Below are positions 5,468 through 6,082 of a stretch of 6,082 bases of DNA, one piece after another; position 1 is the stretch's first letter, and each line of letters starts with the position of its first letter. Source of the stretch: Thermoplasmata archaeon (GTDB taxonomy: Archaea > Thermoplasmatota > Thermoplasmata > UBA184); assembly GCA_027314845.1 (NCBI GenBank), contig DAHVAA010000102.1, positions 1-6,082 of the forward strand, in the 5' to 3' direction. The notes under the pieces are model-generated. The model was not told the origin of the DNA. It did no database searches and saw only the letters and a list, made by a program, of their open reading frames with translations. A program made the translations under genes and the position numbers.

Positions 5468-5893
5468 CTACTTCAACGGCATGAACTTCGAGGAACGCGT
5501 CGCCCCGACGCCCGGGCCAGAGTGCTTCTCGAACCGGCGGGTCAGCGAGAACTCGCCGTAGTAGTGCCCGATCATCTCCGGGCGTACCTCGACCTCGGTG
5601 AAGGCCTTCCCGTTGTGGATCGCGATCCGCCGCCCCACATGATCGGGCAGGATGAGCGCGTCCCGGCAGTGGGTCCGAAGGACCTTCTCCTTGGGCGTCG
5701 CGCGCAGGCGCTCGAAGAACTGGGTCGTCTCGACGTTGAAGCCGCGGCGGATCGAGCGACGCGCCCGGGCGGTGAAGATCTTCGCGAGCTCTTCGAGGCT
5801 CATCGCCTGGAGCTCGGCGAGCGTACGGCCGCGGTAGGTGAACTCTCGCTTGCGGCGAGCCTCGACCTTCTTGCCCTTTCGTGCTCGTGCCAT
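5468..5893 (-). CDS. rps19: 30S ribosomal protein S19 (uS19; eukaryotic S15 family)
   Basis: 141 residues, a normal length for archaeal S19 and much longer than the roughly 90-residue bacterial form. S19 sits in the head of the small subunit, forms a complex with S13 and contacts the A-site region. Residues 1-50 form the archaeal/eukaryotic-type basic N-terminal part (YRGRTLAELQAMSLEELAKI). The S19 core follows, with the family signature around residues 90-120 (IAIHNGKAF, then PEMIGHYYGEFSLTR). The C-terminus SSKFMPLK is also typical. The ATG start gives the expected MARARKGKKVEARRKREF N-terminus. It lies 6 nt after the L2 stop, and unlike its neighbours has no close Shine-Dalgarno tract: TCCTCC stands immediately before the ATG. 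It ends TAG, 16 nt before L22. Confidence 0.97.
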   Translation of the reverse strand: MARARKGKKVEARRKREFTYRGRTLAELQAMSLEELAKIFTARARRSIRRGFNVETTQFFERLRATPKEKVLRTHCRDALILPDHVGRRIAIHNGKAFTEVEVRPEMIGHYYGEFSLTRRFEKHSGPGVGATRSSKFMPLK

Positions 5894-5911
5894 GGAGGAT
5901 CAGACGCTCCC
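5894..5911 (-). promoter_or_regulatory. L2/S19 junction without a close Shine-Dalgarno site
   Basis: The junction reads GGGAGCGTCTGATCCTCC and then the S19 ATG. The six spacer bases are TCCTCC, the complement of a Shine-Dalgarno core rather than the core itself. The nearest purine tract, GGGAG at 5907-5911 inside the L2 C-terminus, is about 13 nt from the ATG, and its GGAG could pair with the CTCC of the spacer in a 4-bp hairpin. All other starts here have a GGAGG-like tract, most at 3 to 10 nt. Inference: S19 depends on reinitiation after L2, or its site is partly hidden. Confidence 0.4.
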
Positions 5912-6082
5912 GCGCTGCTGGTGACTCCGCTTCTTCCGGGTCGATCGCGAGAAGCGGCCGACCTTGGCACCGGGCCAGGTTCCACTGCTCACGGTGCTCG
6001 GACGGCCGACATGCTGGTGCGCGCCGCCCCCGAACGGGTGGTTGACCGGATTCATCGCCACGCCGCGGACCTTGAACGCGGC
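5900..6082 (-). CDS. rpl2: 50S ribosomal protein L2 (uL2), C-terminal 60 residues, 5' end outside window
   Basis: Only the last 60 codons and a TGA stop are present; the gene enters at the high-coordinate edge. L2 is a primary 23S rRNA-binding protein of the large subunit, needed for subunit association and close to the peptidyl transferase centre. The fragment begins [20 protein letters not shown] and continues AHQH, which is the near-invariant L2 C-terminal loop containing the conserved His of the NPVxHPxGGG motif. A Lys/Arg-rich tail ending [12 protein letters not shown] follows, as expected for an rRNA-contacting extension. It is followed after 6 nt by S19, the standard neighbour. The identity is secure; nothing can be said about its start or N-terminal OB-fold domain. 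Confidence 0.97.
   Translation of the reverse strand, partial: AAFKVRGVAMNPVNHPFGGGAHQHVGRPSTVSSGTWPGAKVGRFSRSTRKKRSHQQRGSV

Larger units (their letters stand above)
1..6082 (-). other. Archaeal S10/spc-type ribosomal protein operon (internal part)
   Basis: Fourteen genes lie head to tail on the minus strand, in the order L2, S19, L22, S3, L29, RNase P component 1, S17, L14, L24, S4e, L5, S14, S8, L6. Seen directly: no spacer exceeds 19 nt, six junctions are 4-nt ATGA overlaps and one is an 11-nt overlap. Known: this order matches the conserved archaeal cluster, in which L3, L4 and L23 normally precede L2, and L32e, L19e, L18 and S5 normally follow L6. Inference: all are co-transcribed from a promoter beyond the high-coordinate edge. 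The usual aIF1 (SUI1) gene after L29 is absent. Confidence 0.95.

Noticed and set aside
1..6082. Mobile element, CRISPR array, tRNA or other RNA gene, defence system
   Set aside because: The minus strand is accounted for by fourteen conserved genes with spacers of at most 19 nt; no repeats or RNA folds of that kind were seen.

Overview
This window is a stretch of an archaeal ribosomal-protein operon (the S10/spc-type cluster), read entirely on the minus strand. Transcription runs from high to low coordinates. Gene order is L2 (3' end only), S19, L22, S3, L29, RNase P component 1, S17, L14, L24, S4e, L5, S14, S8, L6 (3' end just cut off). Archaeal origin follows from the RNase P component 1 (Rpp29 family) gene, the S4e gene between L24 and L5, the long archaeal/eukaryotic-type S19, and the four-cysteine 48-residue S14. 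None of these is arranged this way in bacteria.

The DNA is clearly GC-rich, and the proteins favour Arg and Ala, with Lys less common. They lack the pervasive acidity of haloarchaeal ribosomal proteins, so Halobacteria look unlikely. A GC-rich, non-halophilic euryarchaeal or Thermoplasmatota-like lineage fits, but that placement is a guess.

Packing is extreme. The 13 junctions comprise six 4-nt ATGA overlaps, one 11-nt overlap (S8/L6) and six gaps of 6 to 19 nt. There is no room for an internal promoter or terminator in a spacer, and I saw none. Almost every start has a Shine-Dalgarno-like purine tract; several are fused to the upstream stop codon (TAGGAGG, TGAGGAGG), which suggests termination-reinitiation coupling. 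The exception is S19, which has the anti-SD-like TCCTCC directly before its ATG.

The genes encode 30S proteins (S19, S3, S17, S4e, S14, S8), 50S proteins (L2, L22, L29, L14, L24, L5, L6) and one tRNA-processing subunit. Points that depart from the usual picture are: no aIF1/SUI1 gene between L29 and RNase P component 1; a roughly 65-residue Ala/Pro/Glu-rich tail on L24; shorter similar tails on S3 and S17; and an Ala/Pro N-terminal extension on L5. I found no mobile element, CRISPR array, RNA gene or novel system; this is conserved core genome.
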